Positions 9,133 through 17,512 of a stretch of DNA of 64,000 nucleotides are shown here, one piece after another. The stretch's first letter is position 1. Each line of letters begins with the position of its first letter. The stretch is from Streptomyces harbinensis (lineage in GTDB: Bacteria > Actinomycetota > Actinomycetes > Streptomycetales > Streptomycetaceae). Made by a program: the position numbers and the translations under genes. Under the pieces are notes generated by a model. That model did no database searches. It was given only the letters and a program-made list of their open reading frames with translations, and was not told where the DNA came from. The stretch covers positions 349,078 to 413,077 of the forward strand of contig NZ_FPAB01000002.1 in assembly GCF_900116145.1 (NCBI RefSeq), in the 5' to 3' direction.

Positions 9133-9200
9133 GCGCGTGCCTTCCCGCAGGAGCCGGTACCGGTGCCGGTCGTGCGCCGGGTGGCGCCCGGGCTGCCGCG

Positions 9201-9227
9201 GTACCCGAAAAGTGTTTCCATCCATAC
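9201..9227 (-). promoter_or_regulatory. Possible SigB-type promoter of the SDR gene (weak)
   Basis: The minus strand carries GGGTAC, the -10 type of streptomycete SigB-family promoters. GNNT-type -35 elements occur at spacings of 13 nt (GGAT) or 17 nt (GTAT), both just outside the accepted 14-16 nt range. It is listed because a better match precedes the TPP enzyme gene nearby. Confidence 0.25.
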
Positions 9228-9307
9228 AAGCAGCACATAAGACTCATATTCGGGAGGCGGGCGGGGACGGGGCCCGTCCTCGCCCGACGAGGCGATGGGA
9301 CCTGCAC

Positions 9308-9784
9308 ATGGCCGTACGGCACCGACTGATCGCCCGCCCGCCCGCAGCGGTGTGGGACGTCCTGAGCGACCCCGTCCGGTACGCCGACTGGGTGGTCGGC
9401 ACCCGGGAGTCCGCACCGGCCGAGGGCGAGTGGCCCGAGGTCGGCGCCGCGCTCGCCTACACCGTGCGGCTGGCCGGCAAGGACCTGCACGGACGCACCA
9501 TGGTCCGGCGCTGCGAACCGCCGCGTGCGCTGGAACTGGAGGCCGACAGCGGCCCGCTGGGCACCGCGCGGATCGCCCTCGACATCCGCCCCTGGGGTGA
9601 GGAAACCCTGGTGATCATGGACGAGCACCCCCTGCGCGGGCTGGGCGGCGCGCTGCACAACGCCGTCCTGGACGCACTCCAGCAACTGCGGCACCGCGGC
9701 ATGCTCAACCGGCTGGCGCGGCTGGTGGAGGACGCGGAACCCGCCGCACCGCAGGGCGCGCGGGGCGGGGGAGACGGCGGATGA
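9308..9784 (+). CDS. SRPBCC (START-like) lipid/ligand-binding protein
   Basis: A 158-aa protein of the polyketide-cyclase/START-like fold: HRLIARPPAAVWDVLSDPVR at the N-terminus, VGAALAYTVRLAGKDL in the middle and the long C-terminal helix GALHNAVLDALQQLRHRGM. Such proteins bind hydrophobic ligands in a deep cavity. Its stop overlaps the start of the next gene (ATGA), so it is translationally coupled to the FAD oxidoreductase and may present substrate to it. The far-upstream frame in the same phase is a shadow of the opposing SDR gene; the ATG at 9308 matches the fold start. Confidence 0.85.
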   Translation: MAVRHRLIARPPAAVWDVLSDPVRYADWVVGTRESAPAEGEWPEVGAALAYTVRLAGKDLHGRTMVRRCEPPRALELEADSGPLGTARIALDIRPWGEETLVIMDEHPLRGLGGALHNAVLDALQQLRHRGMLNRLARLVEDAEPAAPQGARGGGDGG

Positions 9785-11418
9785 GCGACGCCGTCGTGGT
9801 CGGCGCCGGCCCGAACGGTCTGGTCGCGGCCAATCTGCTGGCGGACGCCGGCTGGACGGTGACGGTCCTGGAGGAACAGCCCGAGCCGGGCGGCGCGGTA
9901 CGCAGCGACCGGGCCGTCCACCCCGACTTCGTGAGCGACCGGTTCAGCGCCTTCTACCCACTGGCGGCGGCCTCCCCCGTCCTGCGGGCCCTGCGGCTGG
10001 ACCGGGAAGGGCTGCGCTGGAGCCACGCGCCGCGGGTCCTCGCCCACCCGCTGGCGGACGGCCGCTGCGCCGTCCTCGACCGCGACCCCGTGGCGACCGC
10101 CGCCGGCCTGGACGCGTTCGCCGCCGGTGACGGACCGGCGTGGCGGGAACTGCACGCCCTGTGGGACGGCATCCGCGACGACGTGCTGTCCGCGCTCTTC
10201 ACCCCGTTCCCGCCGGTGCGCGCCGCGACCCGGCTGGCGCTGCGGCTGCGTGCGGCGGGCGGACTGCGGGTGGCGCGGCGGCTGCTGCTGCCGGTCCGCC
10301 GGTTCGGCGAGGAGGAGTTCGCGGGGGAGGGCGGGCGGCTGCTGCTGGGAGGGAACGCCCTGCACGCCGATCTGCCGCCGGAGGCCACCGGCAGCGGCGG
10401 GTTCGGCTGGCTGATGTCGATGCTCGGGCAGACCTACGGCTTCCCCGTCCCGGTGGGCGGCTCCGGCGAACTGACGGCCGCTCTGGTGCGCAGGCTCCGC
10501 CGGCGCGGCGGGACGGTGCGCTGCGGGGAGCGGGTCACCGAGATCGTGGTGCGCGGCGGCCGGGCCGTCGGGGTACGCACGGCGGACGGCACGGCGATCG
10601 CGGCGCGGCGCGCGGTGCTGGCCGATGTGACGGCCCCGCTGCTGTACCGGGAACTGGTGGGCGCCGAGCATCTGCCCGCCCGGGTGCTGGACGATCTGCG
10701 ACGCTTCCAGTGGGACTACGCCACCTTCAAGGTGGACTGGGCGCTCAGCGGGCCGATCCCCTGGGCGGCGCGGGAGGCGTCCGGCGCCGGAACGGTGCAC
10801 GTGGCGGAGGGGGTGGACGGCCTCACCCGGTTCTCCGCCCAGCTCTCCATGGGCCAGGTGCCCGACCGGCCGTTCCTGCTGCTCGGCCAGATGACGACCG
10901 CCGACCCGGCCCGTTCCCCCGCCGGGACCGAGTCGGCGTGGGCGTACACCCACGTACCGCACCGGGTGCGGGGCGACGCCGCCGGGCAGGGGCTGACGGG
11001 CCGGTGGGACGAACGGGAACGGGAGGCCATGGCGGACCGGGTGGAGGAGCAGGTCGAACGGTACGCGCCGGGCTTCCGCGCGCTGATCGCGGCCCGCCGC
11101 GTGCTGTCCCCGCCGGTGCTGGAGGCGGCCGACGCGAACCTGCACGGCGGGGCGGTGAACGGCGGCACCACCAGCCTGCACCAGCAACTGGTGTTCCGGC
11201 CGGTGCCCGGTACCGGCCGGCCCGAGACCCCGGTGCGCGGGCTGTATCTGGCCTCGGCCTCCGCCCATCCCGGCGGCGGGGTGCACGGCGCCTGCGGCGC
11301 CAACGCCGCCCGCGCGGCGCTGCGCGCGCACGGCTCCTCCCTGGTACTGACGGCGGCTCAGCGGGCCCTGTCCCGGCGGTCGGCCGGGCGGGGACGGCTG
11401 CCGCCGGACCGTACGTGA
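9781..11418 (+). CDS. FAD-dependent oxidoreductase of the phytoene-desaturase/PYROXD2 type
   Basis: A 545-aa flavoprotein. The dinucleotide motif VVVGAGPNGLVAANLLADAG opens the protein, and EEQPEPGGAVRS is the second FAD contact typical of CrtI-like enzymes. GYG-type FAD contacts occur near LASASAHPGGGVHGACG at the C-terminus. It resembles phytoene desaturases and PYROXD2-like proteins, but no crtB, crtE or cyclase gene is next to it, so carotenoid synthesis is not implied. It is coupled by ATGA overlap to the SRPBCC gene. A 20-bp tandem duplication spans its stop codon, followed by a hairpin. Confidence 0.88.
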   Translation: MSDAVVVGAGPNGLVAANLLADAGWTVTVLEEQPEPGGAVRSDRAVHPDFVSDRFSAFYPLAAASPVLRALRLDREGLRWSHAPRVLAHPLADGRCAVLDRDPVATAAGLDAFAAGDGPAWRELHALWDGIRDDVLSALFTPFPPVRAATRLALRLRAAGGLRVARRLLLPVRRFGEEEFAGEGGRLLLGGNALHADLPPEATGSGGFGWLMSMLGQTYGFPVPVGGSGELTAALVRRLRRRGGTVRCGERVTEIVVRGGRAVGVRTADGTAIAARRAVLADVTAPLLYRELVGAEHLPARVLDDLRRFQWDYATFKVDWALSGPIPWAAREASGAGTVHVAEGVDGLTRFSAQLSMGQVPDRPFLLLGQMTTADPARSPAGTESAWAYTHVPHRVRGDAAGQGLTGRWDEREREAMADRVEEQVERYAPGFRALIAARRVLSPPVLEAADANLHGGAVNGGTTSLHQQLVFRPVPGTGRPETPVRGLYLASASAHPGGGVHGACGANAARAALRAHGSSLVLTAAQRALSRRSAGRGRLPPDRT

Positions 11419-11440
11419 GGGCGCCGGACCGTACGTGAGG
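11401..11440. repeat. 20-bp tandem duplication across a stop codon
   Basis: The 20-mer CCGCCGGACCGTACGTGAGG is followed directly by a copy differing only in the first base. The TGA that ends the FAD oxidoreductase is in the first copy, so the second copy repeats the last codons and stop as untranslated sequence. This looks like a recent slippage or duplication event. Confidence 0.9.
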
Positions 11441-11473
11441 GGTGGGTGGCGGGCCGGGCCGCCACCCACCCCT
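11438..11473. terminator. Bidirectional terminator between convergent genes
   Basis: Two perfectly complementary 15-nt arms (11438-11452, 11459-11473) flank a 6-nt loop GCCGGG. It lies between the ends of the FAD oxidoreductase (+) and the heme-oxygenase-like gene (-) and can serve both. Confidence 0.85.
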
Positions 11474-11488
11474 CCGGCGGGCCCCGCG

Positions 11489-12520
11489 TCAGCGGTCCGG
11501 GGACGCCTCCAGCGGACGGCACAGCGCCGAGCGCCCCGCACGCCAGGCCGCCAGCGTCCACCGGGCCAGCCGCTCCTCCAGATGGGAGGTGGCCCGGATG
11601 CCGAAGACCACGTCGGCGGCCAGCCCCGGCTCGTCCTCCAGCAGCCCGCCCACCACCTCGTGCCGCACCACCTGCTCGTGGACGGCGTCGGCCTCGACGT
11701 GCTCGTCGTGGAACCGCACCGCCGCCGGCCCGGCACCCAGCCGGCGCAGCGCGGCGGCCATCCGCCGGGACCCGGGGGAGGAGGTCACCTCCACCGCGGC
11801 GAAGTGGCCGACCAGCGCGCCCCGCAGCGACCGGTGCAGGCCGAGCAGCGACATCAGGTTGACGGTCGCCAGGGCGGGCGCGGGCGCGGCGTCCAGATAG
11901 CGGCCGTAGCCGGAGTCGAGCCCGAGGTCCCGCATCAGCGCCGCGAACAGTTCCGCGTGCACCGCCTCGGCGCGCCCCGCCCCGTACTCGTCGTACTCGA
12001 TGGCGACCATCGCCGCCTTCGCCCGCCCCCGCAGCCGGGGCACCACCCACACATGCGGGTCGGCCTCCTTGAGGTGGTACGGGGAACGCAGCACCGTGTA
12101 CTCCCGCACCTGCCACCAGGTGCCCTGCCGGTGCAGGTAGTGGCTGATGCTGTTCCCGTCGTCCGTCACCGGTTCGAGCAGCAGCTCGGCGAGCGTCCCG
12201 CCGACGTCGTCGCCGGGGGTCACCTCCCGCCGCAGCGCCGTCAGGAACCGGTCCTCGGCGGCGGCGCGCAGCCGCAGCAGCTCCGGGTCCCACTCGTACC
12301 GGTCGTCGACGTCCGCGAAGCCCCGGTAGTGCAGCTCGTAGAGCAGGTACAGGGCCAGCTGGAGGTCGGCGCCCCAGGGGTCGGCGCCGGACAGGTCCCG
12401 GGGCAGCGGGCGGCGGGCGCCGCGCAGGGCGGCGATCACCGCCGCCGACAGCTCACCCCGCGCCCCGGGAAGAGCGGGCCCGGCCGGCGGCGCGGCGACC
12501 CGTACCGGCAGTGTGGTCAT
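11489..12520 (-). CDS. Iron-containing redox enzyme (heme-oxygenase-like diiron fold)
   Basis: A 343-aa protein of the iron-containing redox enzyme family (heme-oxygenase-like diiron proteins). Likely metal ligands sit in the helices EYDEYGAGRAEAVHAELF, HFAAVEVTSSPGSRRMA and FHDEHVEADAVHEQVV, the last with the spaced Glu/Asp/His pattern of the fold. Family members oxidise or cleave small substrates with O2. The start MTTLPVRV at 12520 overlaps the CDGSH stop (ATGA), so the two are coupled; a longer in-frame start would lie inside the CDGSH gene. The run TPP enzyme - CDGSH - this gene reads as one operon. The substrate is unknown. Confidence 0.85.
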   Translation of the reverse strand: MTTLPVRVAAPPAGPALPGARGELSAAVIAALRGARRPLPRDLSGADPWGADLQLALYLLYELHYRGFADVDDRYEWDPELLRLRAAAEDRFLTALRREVTPGDDVGGTLAELLLEPVTDDGNSISHYLHRQGTWWQVREYTVLRSPYHLKEADPHVWVVPRLRGRAKAAMVAIEYDEYGAGRAEAVHAELFAALMRDLGLDSGYGRYLDAAPAPALATVNLMSLLGLHRSLRGALVGHFAAVEVTSSPGSRRMAAALRRLGAGPAAVRFHDEHVEADAVHEQVVRHEVVGGLLEDEPGLAADVVFGIRATSHLEERLARWTLAAWRAGRSALCRPLEASPDR

Positions 12521-12777
12521 GAGGACTCCTCCGTCTCCTCGCCCCGCGCCCGCGGCCCGCGCGGCCGGTTCCGCCCCTCCGCACGCACCCGTCGGCGGTG
12601 GCTGGTGTCGCACCAGGGGTAGTCACGGCTGCGGCGGCACACGCACAGCGCCACCTGGAACCGGTCGGAGGACCGCACACTGCCGTCCGGCAGGACGACC
12701 TCGACCGGGCCCTCCACCAGGACGGGACCGCCTTCGTCGAGCCGCAGCCGGCAGGGCCGCTCGGACGCACTGGGCAC
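12517..12777 (-). CDS. CDGSH-type iron-sulfur protein
   Basis: An 86-aa protein with the 2Fe-2S cluster motif C45-x-C47 ... C56-D-T-S-H60, the mitoNEET-like CDGSH signature with Thr in place of Gly. The preceding SSDRFQVALC strand is typical of single-domain bacterial CDGSH proteins. The C-terminal 25 residues are charged and probably disordered. Its role is electron transfer or redox sensing; coupled translation with the diiron-fold protein suggests it supplies electrons to it, which is an inference. The TPP enzyme gene ends 43 nt upstream. Confidence 0.92.
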   Translation of the reverse strand: MPSASERPCRLRLDEGGPVLVEGPVEVVLPDGSVRSSDRFQVALCVCRRSRDYPWCDTSHRRRVRAEGRNRPRGPRARGEETEESS

Positions 12778-12820
12778 AGCTGATCACCCGCTCCTTCCGC
12801 TGTCCGGGGGTGAGGGCCGC

Positions 12821-14623
12821 TCAGCCCCGGTTGAGGCCCTTGAGGTCCGGGATGAACTCCTGGACCTTCTGCTTGATGCCCTTCTTCACGACGTTCTTCC
12901 GGTCGCTGTCCCCGCGCAGCAGCGCCTTGGCCGTGGACTCGGCCTGCTCCCAGGTGGCGTGCGGCGGGATCGGCGGTACGGCGGGGTCGGTGACGAACTC
13001 CAGGACGCAGGGCCGGTCGGCCGCCAGCGCCCGCTGCCAGGCGGGCTGTACCCCGCCGGGTTCGTCGATCCGGATGCCCAGCAGCCCGATGGAGCGGGCG
13101 AACTCGGCGTAGGGGACGTCCGGCAGATGCTGGGACGGCTCGAACTGCGGGGCGCCCGACATGGAGCGCATCTCCCAGGTGACCTGGTTGAGGTCCTGGT
13201 TGTTGAACACCGCGACGATCAGCCTCGGGTCGCTCCAGCCGCGCCAGTACCGGGCCGCCGTGATCATCTCCGCCAGCCCGTTCATCTGCATCGCGCCGTC
13301 ACCGACGAGGGCGATCGCCGGCCGGTCGGGATGGGCGAACTTGGCGCCGATGACGTACGGGACGCCCGGCCCCATGGTGGCCAGCGTGCCGGACAGGGAG
13401 CCGCGCATCCCCGGCCGCATCCGCAGATGGCGGGCGTACCAGTTGGCGGCCGAGCCGGAGTCCGCCGCGATCATCGCGTCGTCCGGCAGCAGCGGGGACA
13501 GGGCACCGGCGACGTACTCCGGGTTGACCGGGTCGGCCTGGGTGGCGGCCCGCCGGTCCATCACCTCCCACCAGCGCGCGACGTTCGCCTCCACGCCCTT
13601 GCGCCACTTGCCGTGCTTCTTGCGCTCCAGCATCGGCAGCAACTCGCGCAGGGCGGTCGCCGCGTCGCCGATGAGATTGACCTCGTACGGGTAGCGCATG
13701 CCCGCCATGTGCGGGTCGATCTCGATCTGCACCGCCCGCGCCTGCCCGAACTCCGGCAGGAACTGGCTGTACGGGAAACTGGAGCCGATGGTCAGCAGGG
13801 TGTCGCAGCCCTGCATCAGCTCGTAGGAGGGCCGGGTGCCCAGCAGGCCGATCGCCCCGGTCACATACGGCAGGTCGTCGGAGAGCACGTCCTTGCCGAG
13901 CAGCGCCTTGGCCACCCCGGCCGACAGCACCTCGGCGATCTGCTCCACCTCCGCGCGGGCGCCGGCCGCGCCCTGGCCGACCAGTACGGCCACCCGCTCC
14001 CCGGAGTTCAGGATCTCCGCCGCCCGCTCCAGATCCGCCCGGGCCGGGACCGGCGCGGAGCGGCCCAGGCCCAGCGAGGAGGGCACCATCTTGAACGCGT
14101 GCGACGGCGCCTCGTACTCCAGTTCCTGGACGTCGGCCGGGACGATCACCGCGGTGACCGTGCGCCGGCCGTAGGCGGTGCGGATGGCCCGGTCGAGCAC
14201 GTTGGGCAGTTGCTCGGGGACCGTGACGGTCTCCAGGAAGTCGGAGGCGACGTCCTTGAAGAGGTTCGCCAGGTCCACCTCCTGCTGGTACGAGCCGCCC
14301 ATCGCGCTGCGGTTGGTCTGGCCGATGACGGCCACCACCGGCACATGGTCGAGTTTGGCGTCGTAGAGGCCGTTCAGCAGATGAATGGCCCCCGGGCCCG
14401 AGGTCGCCACGCACACGCCCAGCCGGCCGGAGTACTTCGCGTAGCCGACGGCCTCGAAGGCCGCCATCTCCTCGTGCCGCGCCTGGATGAACTCCGGATT
14501 GTCCGCAGCTCTCCCCCAGGCGGCGAGCAGCCCGTTGATGCCGTCCCCGGGGTATCCGAAGACGTGCTCGACGTCCCATTCCCGCAGCCGCCGCAGCAGG
14601 AAATCCGCCACCCTTTCACCCAT
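12821..14623 (-). CDS. Thiamine-pyrophosphate enzyme, pyruvate oxidase-like
   Basis: A 600-aa member of the POX/acetolactate-synthase superfamily. The N-terminal PYR domain has the conserved Glu (E51 in RHEE) that activates TPP. The middle domain is around residues 190-330. The C-terminal PP domain has GDGAMQMNGLAEM with the NN of VFNNQDLNQVTWEM, the Mg-TPP site. A lysine-rich tail ends the protein. It most resembles pyruvate oxidases (PoxB type), which would use FAD and pass electrons to quinone or O2, but the substrate cannot be proven. The start MGERVADFLL was chosen because the upstream extension is not family-like. It heads the operon with CDGSH and the diiron-fold protein and has a SigB-type promoter candidate 116 nt upstream. 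Confidence 0.88.
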   Translation of the reverse strand: MGERVADFLLRRLREWDVEHVFGYPGDGINGLLAAWGRAADNPEFIQARHEEMAAFEAVGYAKYSGRLGVCVATSGPGAIHLLNGLYDAKLDHVPVVAVIGQTNRSAMGGSYQQEVDLANLFKDVASDFLETVTVPEQLPNVLDRAIRTAYGRRTVTAVIVPADVQELEYEAPSHAFKMVPSSLGLGRSAPVPARADLERAAEILNSGERVAVLVGQGAAGARAEVEQIAEVLSAGVAKALLGKDVLSDDLPYVTGAIGLLGTRPSYELMQGCDTLLTIGSSFPYSQFLPEFGQARAVQIEIDPHMAGMRYPYEVNLIGDAATALRELLPMLERKKHGKWRKGVEANVARWWEVMDRRAATQADPVNPEYVAGALSPLLPDDAMIAADSGSAANWYARHLRMRPGMRGSLSGTLATMGPGVPYVIGAKFAHPDRPAIALVGDGAMQMNGLAEMITAARYWRGWSDPRLIVAVFNNQDLNQVTWEMRSMSGAPQFEPSQHLPDVPYAEFARSIGLLGIRIDEPGGVQPAWQRALAADRPCVLEFVTDPAVPPIPPHATWEQAESTAKALLRGDSDRKNVVKKGIKQKVQEFIPDLKGLNRG

Positions 14624-14738
14624 GCGTGCGCTCCTCTTCCTCACTCGTGCCGGCGCCGGCCCGCGCCCCGCGGCGTCGCCGTACTGTGGGCCGAACGGGT
14701 GAAGCCGCAGGGGGCCGAGCGGTACTCGACGCTGGCGG

Positions 14739-14763
14739 GTACCCCGTCGCGAACGGTCCAATC
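14739..14763 (-). promoter_or_regulatory. SigB-family promoter candidate for the TPP enzyme operon
   Basis: The minus strand reads GATT, 15 nt, GGGTAC, fitting the streptomycete SigB-type consensus GNNT-N14-16-GGGTA(C/T). It lies in the 346-nt space between the TPP enzyme and a divergent SigB/F/G-like sigma factor gene. The rest of that space shows no gene; just before the sigma factor there is an inverted repeat GTTCG-GTGG-CGAAC. Confidence 0.6.
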
Positions 14764-14969
14764 ACCCGGCTCGTCACCGCGTCGCCGACTGGACGGGGCC
14801 CGGGTTGGCGCGGTGCGCGGCCGGGTAGCCGCCTCCGCAACCCGGGGCAGGGGACGGCCGCGCCGAGATGTGGGTTCGGTGGCGAACCGGCAGACTTGAG
14901 CCCGGCAACGCATCCTCCCGGGGGAACAACCGCAGAACCGCGCTTTGGTCTCCGAGCTGGGAGAACGTC

Positions 14970-15806
14970 ATGAACGGACCTGCCCGAGCCACTCCCGAAC
15001 GCCGTCGCCGCCACGACGCCCCCGACACCCGGCCGCAGTTCGAGCGCATCGCCCGGCTGCCGCCCTGCCGGGAGCGCGAGGAACTGTACCGGGAGGTGGT
15101 CTGCGCCTGGATACCCATGGCCGACCGGCTGGCCCGGAAATTCCGGCACCGCGGGGAAGCGCTGGAAGACCTCGAACAGGTCGCCGCCGTCGGGCTGATC
15201 AAGGCGGTGCGCCACTTCGACCCGGAGCGCGGCGCCGCCTTCGAGAGCTACGCCGTGCCCACCATCGTCGGGGAGATGAAGCGGCACTTCCGGGACCACC
15301 TGTGGGACGTGCACGTGCCCCGGCGCACCCAGGAACTGCGCAACAAGGTGCGGGTGGCCGTCCGCGAGCTGAACCAGCGGACCGGCGACCGGGGCAGCGA
15401 CGTTCCCCGGCTGTCGCGGCACACCGGGCTCACCGAGGAGGAGGTCGAGACCGGCCTGCGGGCCCTGGAGAGCTACAGCGCGCTGTCCCTGAACGCCGAA
15501 CTGCCCGGCTCGGACGGGGACCACGCGCTCCAGGACACCCTCGGCGCGCCCGACCCCGGCTTCGACCTGGTGGTGAACCGGGAGGCGGTGCGCGCCCCGC
15601 TGCGATCCCTGCCCGAGCGCGAGCGCACCATCCTGTACCTGCGGTTCTTCCACGGCATGACCCAGAGCGGGATCGCCGGGCGGCTGGGCATCTCGCAGAT
15701 GCACGTCTCCCGCCTGCTCACCCGGGCCTGCGAGCAGGTGCGCAAGGAGGTGGAGGACGGCGCGGACACCGCCGGGCGGCCCCCGGCCGGCAGCGGGTCC
15801 GGCTGA
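14970..15806 (+). CDS. RNA polymerase sigma factor, SigB/SigF/SigG family
   Basis: A 278-aa group-3 sigma factor. Region 2 includes LEDLEQVAAVGLIKAVRHFD and the -10 recognition helix around AFESYAVPTIVGEMKRHFRD. Region 3 follows, then region 4 with LPERERTILYLRFFHGMTQ and the helix-turn-helix SGIAGRLGISQMHVSRLL. The hallmark HVPRRTQELRNKV is present. Streptomycetes have several such paralogues for osmotic, oxidative and developmental responses, so the exact one cannot be named. ATG at 14970 follows GGGAG. No anti-sigma or anti-anti-sigma gene is adjacent, unlike many relatives. Its genomic neighbour carries a matching promoter type. Confidence 0.92.
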   Translation: MNGPARATPERRRRHDAPDTRPQFERIARLPPCREREELYREVVCAWIPMADRLARKFRHRGEALEDLEQVAAVGLIKAVRHFDPERGAAFESYAVPTIVGEMKRHFRDHLWDVHVPRRTQELRNKVRVAVRELNQRTGDRGSDVPRLSRHTGLTEEEVETGLRALESYSALSLNAELPGSDGDHALQDTLGAPDPGFDLVVNREAVRAPLRSLPERERTILYLRFFHGMTQSGIAGRLGISQMHVSRLLTRACEQVRKEVEDGADTAGRPPAGSGSG

Positions 15807-15858
15807 CGGTGCGGGCGGCGGGCCGTTCCGTGCGGGCCGTTCCGGACGGTCCGGCGGG

Positions 15859-16461
15859 TCAGCGTCCGCCGGAGGCGGCGGAGCGCCCGCGGATGCCGTC
15901 CAGGAGGTACCGGGTGCGGCGGTCGTAGTCGTCCCGGGGCGGTCGTTCGCCGTGCTTGAGGACGAGGGCGTTGTCGACGACGAGTGCCTGGAGATCGCCC
16001 GCCGTGAACTCCGGCCGCAGCGCACCGGCGGCCCGCGCCGCCGCGACGAACTCCTCGTTGGCCTCGCTGCCGGCCCGGCAGATCTCCATGAGCTGCGGCG
16101 CATGCGGATAGATCTGCAACAGCACATCGTTGACGGCGGGCTGTCGGTACTGGAGGTCGCGGAGCGCCGTCAGGTAGGACGTGACGCGCTCGCCGGCGTC
16201 CTCGATGGTCCGCGCGCGGTCGATGACGGTGAACAGCTCCCTCGCCACGACCTCTTCGATGACGGCTTCGATGAGGCCGATCCGCCCGCCGAACCGGTTG
16301 AAGATCGTCGCCTTGCTCACCCCCGCCGCCTTGGCGACCTCCTCCATCGGGACTGTCAGCCCCTGTCCCCGGAAGGCGCCGATCGCGGCGGCGCGGATCT
16401 GTTCCGAATTGCGCCGGGCGTCGGCGCGCAGCCCGGATCCCGAAGGGGTCGCAGCGGCCAT
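15859..16461 (-). CDS. TetR-family repressor of the adjacent NmrA-like reductase
   Basis: A 200-aa TetR regulator. The N-terminal DNA-binding domain contains MEEVAKAAGVSKATIFNRFGGR (residues about 35-57), and the C-terminal ligand domain is all-helical with ALVVDNALVLKHGERPP near the end. ATG at 16461 is preferred over a GTG nine nt earlier, because AAGGA is too close to the GTG. It is divergent from the NmrA-like gene, and two copies of an operator-like sequence occupy the spacer. Autoregulation and control of the reductase are therefore very likely; the ligand is unknown. Confidence 0.9.
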   Translation of the reverse strand: MAAATPSGSGLRADARRNSEQIRAAAIGAFRGQGLTVPMEEVAKAAGVSKATIFNRFGGRIGLIEAVIEEVVARELFTVIDRARTIEDAGERVTSYLTALRDLQYRQPAVNDVLLQIYPHAPQLMEICRAGSEANEEFVAAARAAGALRPEFTAGDLQALVVDNALVLKHGERPPRDDYDRRTRYLLDGIRGRSAASGGR

Positions 16462-16493
16462 GGCTCCCACCGTCCTTTCTGTCCCGCCGTAAT

Positions 16494-16560
16494 TTGACTC
16501 GGTGGGTCAGCTTACCTACGGTCGGAGGCACGGGTTAACTTGACCATGGTGGTCAGCTTA
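16494..16560. promoter_or_regulatory. Twin TetR operators in divergent spacer
   Basis: Two 21-bp direct repeats (16494-16514 and 16540-16560, 46 bp apart) share 17 of 21 bases. Each holds a 15-bp inverted repeat: TGACTC-GGT-GGGTCA in the first and the perfect TGACCA-TGG-TGGTCA in the second, and each ends in GCTTA. Length and symmetry suit TetR dimers, and the sites sit between the regulator and the NmrA-like gene. Confidence 0.75.
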
Positions 16561-16612
16561 TGAATCCGCTCCCGCGGGGCGGACGCCGTGGGTACTCAGA
16601 AAGGCCGAGAGC

Positions 16613-17467
16613 ATGATCGTTGTCACCGGTGCCACCGGAGGGCTGGGCGGCGCCACCGTCGAACACCTCCTCGCCCGCGTGCCCGCCGACCGGATCGGGG
16701 TCAGTGTCCGCGACACCGGACGGGCGCGGCACCTCGCCGACCGCGGGGTGCGGGTGCGGCGGGGTTCCTACGAGGAACCGGCCACGCTGCGCGACGCGTT
16801 CGCCGGTGCGGAGCAGGTTCTTCTGGTGTCCGGCAACGATCCGGCCGCCGACCTGGTCGGCCTGCACCGCAACGCCGTCGAAGCCGCGGTCGCGGCCGGC
16901 GCCCGGCGGATCCTCTACACCAGCCAGCAGGGTGCGGTGCCCGGCAATCCGTACCGGCCATCCGACATCCACCTCGCCACCGAGGCGATCCTCCGCGACG
17001 CGGGAGTCGCCTGGACCGCGCTGCGCAACGGCGCCTACGGCCCGCTCGATCAGGTACTCGGCCCCTGGCGGCAGACCGGGGTGATCGCCCAGCCGGCGGA
17101 CGGCCCCGTGCCGTACACCGACCGCGCCGATATCGCCGAGGCCACGGCGGCCATCCTGGCCGGTGACCGCTCCTTCGACGGCCCCGTCACCCTCACCGCG
17201 CCGGCCGCCGTCACGTTCGACGAGGTCGCCCAGATCGCCTCCGGCCTCACCGGACATACGGTCGAGCGGGTCGTCGTGGACGACGAGCGGTGGGTCGCCG
17301 ACCGGATCGCGAACGGGGTGCCCGAGCAGCCGGCCCGGCTGCTGCTCACCTGGTACCGGGCCGCACGGAAGGGCTGGTTCGCCACGGCCGGCCCTGAGCT
17401 GGCCGAGCTCCTGGGCCGTGAGCCCCGCACGGTCGCCGACCGGCTCGCAGCCGGCCCCGCCGCCTGA
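16613..17467 (+). CDS. NmrA/QorB-like NAD(P)-binding reductase
   Basis: A 284-aa atypical SDR of the NmrA-like group, closest in pattern to quinone reductase QorB. The Rossmann motif is VTGATGGLGGATVEHLL at the N-terminus, followed by GVRVRRGSYEEPATL and EQVLLVSGND, and ARRILYTSQQGA replaces the usual catalytic region. The classical Tyr-x3-Lys is absent, as in this subgroup. A likely role is NADPH-dependent reduction of quinones or redox sensing. It is transcribed divergently from a TetR repressor with two operators in the spacer. Confidence 0.87.
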   Translation: MIVVTGATGGLGGATVEHLLARVPADRIGVSVRDTGRARHLADRGVRVRRGSYEEPATLRDAFAGAEQVLLVSGNDPAADLVGLHRNAVEAAVAAGARRILYTSQQGAVPGNPYRPSDIHLATEAILRDAGVAWTALRNGAYGPLDQVLGPWRQTGVIAQPADGPVPYTDRADIAEATAAILAGDRSFDGPVTLTAPAAVTFDEVAQIASGLTGHTVERVVVDDERWVADRIANGVPEQPARLLLTWYRAARKGWFATAGPELAELLGREPRTVADRLAAGPAA

Positions 17468-17512
17468 AGCCGGGCGGCTTTCCGGGCCGTCACCGAGCGA
17501 GCCGGACAGGTC

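Noticed and set aside
9781..11418. Carotenoid biosynthesis cluster suggested by a CrtI-like enzyme
   Set aside because: No phytoene synthase, cyclase or adjacent GGPP synthase gene; the nearest prenyl synthase is nearly 18 kb away in another context.
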